A model generated the notes under the pieces. That model saw nothing but the letters and a program-made list of their open reading frames with translations, had not been told where the DNA came from and did no database searches. Made by a program: the position numbers and the translations under genes. From Takakia lepidozioides (Eukaryota; Streptophyta; Takakiopsida; Takakiales; Takakiaceae), in assembly GCA_030704615.1 (NCBI GenBank), contig CM060732.1, positions 24,676,001 through 24,740,000 on the forward strand: 64,000 bases of DNA, read 5' to 3'. How positions within the stretch are numbered: the first letter of the stretch is position 1; each line of letters opens with the position of its first letter. Positions 60,308-64,000 of the stretch are shown one piece after another.

Positions 60308-62524
60308 ATGGCAGGGTTGAGTCGGCCACAGTTGGTTGAATCAGGCACTTCCACCATGAACACTGGATTTGACAGAGGACCAAAAGAGGAAGTACAAAAA
60401 TATTCTTCTTATGGAGATATCAGGACACTATGTAGAGCAGGACAACTGAAAGAGGTGCTGCACATTTTGAACCAAGGAGGCATTTTGGCAGACTCCAATG
60501 CTTATGTCTGTCTCTTGCAGGAGTGTATCAACAGGAGACGTCTAGCAGAGGGAAAGCAGGTGCACGCCCATATTATCCAAAGTGGAGTCAAGCCAAACAT
60601 TTTTCTACTCAACACCATTATCAACATGTACATCAAATGCGGGAGCATGAAGGATGCACGTTGTATGTTTGACAGTTTGAGTAACCCAGATGTAGTCTCA
60701 TGGAATGCAATGATCGCAGGATATGCTCAGCATGGGTGTGGTATGGAGGCTTTCGAGATGTATGAGAAAATGATAGGGGAAGGGGTGATGCCCAACAGGG
60801 TCACATTCATTTGTGTTCTTAAGGCGTGTGCCACCCGGGCAGTCCTGGACAAGGGCATAGAGGTCCACACTCACATCATCAGAGCTGGAATTCTGCCAGA
60901 TATATCTTTGGAGACTGCTTTGGCTGCCATGTATGGCAAATGTGGGAACATGAAGGATGCACAACGAGTCTTTGATAGTATGGCTCAACGAAATGTAGTC
61001 TCGTGGAGTGTAATGATCACAGGATATGCTCAGCATCGGCATGGTAGGAAGGCTTTGGAGATGTACAAGCAAATGATAGTAGAAGGGGTGATGCCTGACG
61101 GGGTCACGTTCATTTGTGTTCTCAATGCATGTGCAAGTCTGGCAGCCCTTGGAAATGGCAGAGAGGTCCATGCTGACATTATCAAAGCTGGAATCGCACC
61201 TGATCTAATTCTGGAGAATACGCTGGTCGACATGTATGCCAAATGTGGGAGCATAAAGGATGCTCGTCAAGTATTTCAGAATATGGTTAAGCGAGATGTG
61301 GTCTCCTGGAGTGCAATGATGGCAGGATATGCTCAGCGCGGGGACGGTAGGGAGGCTATTAATTTGTATGACCAAATGATACGGGAAGGGGTGACCCCAA
61401 ACCAGGTAACATTTGTTTCTGTATTGAATGCCTGTGCCAGCCTTGCAGCCCTTGAAAAAGGTAAAGAGGTCCATGCTGACATCCTCAAAGCCAGATTTGA
61501 GCCAAATATCATTCTGGAGAATACGCTTATTGACATGTATGCCAAATGTGGGAGTGGAAAGGATGCACGTGGAGTGTTCAATAATATGGGTAATCGAGAT
61601 GTGGTTTCATGGAGTGCAATGATTGCAGGATATGCACAGCATGGCTGTGGTAGGGAGAGCCTTCAACTATTTGAACAAATGCAACTGGAAGGCTTGAAAC
61701 CAAACAGTATCACCTTTATAGGTGTCCTCTCTGCATGTAGCCATGTGGGCTTGGTGGACGAAGGCCGCCATTATTTCGATTCTATGCGTCATGATCATGG
61801 CCTGACTCCTACAGTGGAGCATTTTGGATGCATGGTGGACCTTCTTGGCCGTGCAGGGCGACTGGATGAGGCAGAGGACTTCATTATCAAAATGCCAATC
61901 CAACCAGCTGTTGCAGTGTGGGGGGCCTTGCTTGGTGCCTGCAGAATTCATGGGAATGTGCAGGTAGCAGAACGTGCAGCAAAATGCCTTCTTCAGTGGG
62001 ATCCACAGGATGCTTCAACTTATGTGCTCCTATCAAACATCTATGCTGCAGCTGGCAGGTGGGATGATACTGCGAAGGTGAGAAAAATGATGAAGGACAG
62101 AGGGGTTAGAAAGGAGCCAGGTTGCTGCTGGATCGAGGTGGAGAGCCAGGTGCACACATTTGTTGTAGATGACAAGTCACATCCACAAATTGAGGATATC
62201 TATGCTGAGCTTAAGACATTGGCGGGGCAGATGAAGGAGGCTGGTTACTTGCCTGACACACGGTTTGTATTGCGTGATGTCAAGGAGGGGCAAAAGACGT
62301 TTTCGCTTTGCCACCACAGTGAGAAGCTCGCCATAGCTTTTGGGCTCCTCCGCACGTCTCCTGGAACACCTCTGCGTCTCCTCAAGAACCTTCGGGTGTG
62401 TGGCGACTGCCACACTGCCACCAAGTTCATCTCGAAGATTGTAGGGCGAGAAATTGTTGTACGTGATGCAAACCGCTTTCATCACTTTCAAGATGGGTTT
62501 TGCTCTTGTGGGGAGTATTGGTGA
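60308..62524 (+). CDS. PLS-class PPR protein with E and DYW-type domains
   Basis: 738 residues, no intron. The ATG at 60308 is the first in the frame; a second at 60356 is possible. From about residue 60 a run of P, L and S repeats is seen, with YAKCGS/MYIKCGSMKDAR and DVVSWSAMIAGYAQHG words repeated five times. The E and E+ region follows (MVDLLGRAGRLDEAEDFI, LLSNIYAAAGRWDD, PGCCWIEV), then the DYW deaminase domain: H670-S-E672, C698-G-D-C701, and the second zinc site near H725/726 and C732/734. The chain ends GEYW in place of GDYW. Such proteins bind one organellar transcript and deaminate a specific C. The target is unknown. No clear transit peptide can be judged by eye. The frame is intact and likely functional. 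Confidence 0.95.
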   Translation: MAGLSRPQLVESGTSTMNTGFDRGPKEEVQKYSSYGDIRTLCRAGQLKEVLHILNQGGILADSNAYVCLLQECINRRRLAEGKQVHAHIIQSGVKPNIFLLNTIINMYIKCGSMKDARCMFDSLSNPDVVSWNAMIAGYAQHGCGMEAFEMYEKMIGEGVMPNRVTFICVLKACATRAVLDKGIEVHTHIIRAGILPDISLETALAAMYGKCGNMKDAQRVFDSMAQRNVVSWSVMITGYAQHRHGRKALEMYKQMIVEGVMPDGVTFICVLNACASLAALGNGREVHADIIKAGIAPDLILENTLVDMYAKCGSIKDARQVFQNMVKRDVVSWSAMMAGYAQRGDGREAINLYDQMIREGVTPNQVTFVSVLNACASLAALEKGKEVHADILKARFEPNIILENTLIDMYAKCGSGKDARGVFNNMGNRDVVSWSAMIAGYAQHGCGRESLQLFEQMQLEGLKPNSITFIGVLSACSHVGLVDEGRHYFDSMRHDHGLTPTVEHFGCMVDLLGRAGRLDEAEDFIIKMPIQPAVAVWGALLGACRIHGNVQVAERAAKCLLQWDPQDASTYVLLSNIYAAAGRWDDTAKVRKMMKDRGVRKEPGCCWIEVESQVHTFVVDDKSHPQIEDIYAELKTLAGQMKEAGYLPDTRFVLRDVKEGQKTFSLCHHSEKLAIAFGLLRTSPGTPLRLLKNLRVCGDCHTATKFISKIVGREIVVRDANRFHHFQDGFCSCGEYW

Positions 62525-64000
62525 ACCAAGCAACATGCATGAAAGCCTCTCCTTAAGTCATTAGGATGGAGAAGACTAAAGCTTCTCCTGACATTGTAAA
62601 CAAAGAAGAGCAAAAGAAAGGAGCAATCAGGACTGTTATGAGATGCATTCAGCTATCTTGTATCCTCACAATCTCCTTATCTTCCTTGTCAATTTGCAGA
62701 AATTTAAATCGGTGAATTTGATTTGACCACCATGTAACACCATCCATTCTAATATAGTAGATATAAGCTATACTGCAGTTCTAGAGCTCATGGTCATGGT
62801 GGAGTGTGCGTTCTCAATAAAATGTCTAGAAATTACCTTGAAGTTTTTCAGATTCATTATACAACTCATAACTTTTCATGCCTCTTAAAAACTGTTCGGA
62901 CTTTCCTTTGCCAACTCAATATAATCATATAATCTTCAATTTTTAATTTTTACCATCTCAATTTTTTTTGAGGTGATAGCAGAGCAAGGTAGCTCACATT
63001 CTATATGGTCAGTTTTGTGGGATAGAGTAATTTCCAAAGTTGGTGCCCTTTTAGCGCCTTGAAGTAGAGTTTTGGAGCAAAAAACTGCTTGGACACTTGG
63101 GGGTTCCTATGTGTGACACGAAAAGGTGCCAGTGGAGAGAGAGTGTGAAGGCGCAGTCAACATGAATGAGAGCACTTCCCATTGTGACTACTGGCTCCGT
63201 TCAGGTTTGATGAGGAATCCAAAATATCACAATTAGTAAGTGTCATCCTTTGAAAGAGAAAGGGAACAAACTGGAGTCGACAAACAATATGCTATCATTG
63301 CAATAACTGAATGTGACCTTCCAAATCTTCGAAGGCAAATAATACATTTCTCACATATGCTAGTGCATGCCAATGAAAGAGACAAGACCTTCTTGACCTA
63401 TGACCAAGCAAGCCTCCTTTCCTGGAAAGTAACAACTAACACCAGATGACTGCAGATTGATACTTCAAAAAATAATTGGAAAGAGGATTGCCATTGCCAA
63501 AAATGGCTTTCAAAACAGTAGTAGCCACCACGCAAATTGATATGTACAGACTTCCATAAAGTGAGCCTATTAGCAATTATCAAGGTTGCAGAACCAGTGT
63601 TATGGCCCGAAAAAGACAAGCTTATACTGTCCCTACCACTGTCAGCTCCTTTTATCCAAATCACTACAGTAATAATGTGCCCTAACACTGCAAAGGTCTG
63701 TCTTCAGGCTACCTAGCATAACTGCACTACCAGTACTAGATATGATCCAATGTTGGGATGTGATGAGACGCAGAACTTCCAGCTATCAAAAACCATGACA
63801 TTGCCAACTTCCCCTGCCATTGAGAAGCTGAAAAAACCTGTCCAAGGATCTCTTTCAAGCTGCATGGCAATAAAGAATGAAGAGGGGTTGTTGTAGATAA
63901 AATTGGCAATGAGAAATAAGGGGACTTCCATGTTAAGTGGCCTACTTCCAGCATGTCGTGATCCACCTCTCATTCACATGCTAGCTTTGTATCAAAGCTG
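62525..64000. other. 3' flank of the PPR gene, no further gene seen
   Basis: Apart from the poly(A) signal I see no gene. Two open frames on the minus strand (63398-63688, 63713-63973) look weakly protein-like (FIYNNPSSFFIAMQLERD) and could be exons of a gene running out of the window, but I recognise no family. Confidence 0.35.
62816..62821 (+). terminator. Poly(A) signal candidate for the PPR gene
   Basis: AATAAA about 290 bases after the stop codon, in a T/A-rich context. This is a typical distance for a plant 3' end. Confidence 0.45.

Overview
The window looks like nuclear DNA of a land plant. Three host genes support this. One is a plant-type PIEZO mechanosensitive channel gene (41.4-57.1 kb, 22 exons). 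One is a plastid-targeted APS reductase gene (35.8-40.0 kb, 8 exons). One is an intronless PLS-class pentatricopeptide (PPR) protein with a DYW-type editing domain (60.3-62.5 kb). A captured piece of the plastid tocopherol/plastoquinone methyltransferase gene VTE3 points the same way. The protein style and heavy repeat load make me favour a seed-free plant such as a fern. That is inference, and I cannot name a species.

Layout. 1-5.5 kb is a satellite array with a unit of about 53 bp and a higher-order duplication. 5.5-12.6 kb is gene-free repeat land: five copies of a roughly 300-bp interspersed repeat containing a Pol III B-box-like stretch, interleaved with a degenerate tandem repeat of about 107 bp. 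12.7-32.9 kb is a nested mobile-element block. Its ends look like PIF/Harbinger terminal inverted repeats with TTA target duplications. Inside are a three-exon Myb/SANT-like gene (+), TOPLESS-like and WD40-like gene fragments, and a DDE transposase (-) broken by a single stop.

Nested in that block, on the minus strand, is an LTR retrotransposon of Ty3/gypsy type. It has an unknown ORF upstream of gag, gag with two zinc knuckles, an aspartic protease, a cytosine-5 DNA methyltransferase, reverse transcriptase/RNase H, and an integrase ending in a PHD finger. Its two 347-bp LTR-like repeats are identical as read. The copy at the 5' end is followed at once by a 16-nt sequence that is the exact reverse complement of a stretch inside the LTR, the arrangement expected of a self-priming element. 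The pol region carries frameshifts and a stop, so this copy is probably not autonomous.

From 35.7 kb on the sequence is ordinary host euchromatin, all on the plus strand: APS reductase, PIEZO and the PPR gene, with short intergenic spacers. The PIEZO and APR models were joined by hand from splice-site phase and homology; both close in frame (2586 and 455 residues). The main candidate novelty is the retrotransposon that combines a DNA methyltransferase, a PHD-tipped integrase and apparent self-priming. Retrotransposon-borne cytosine methyltransferases are known from dinoflagellates and the charophyte Klebsormidium; I know of no well-described case in a vascular plant with this combination.
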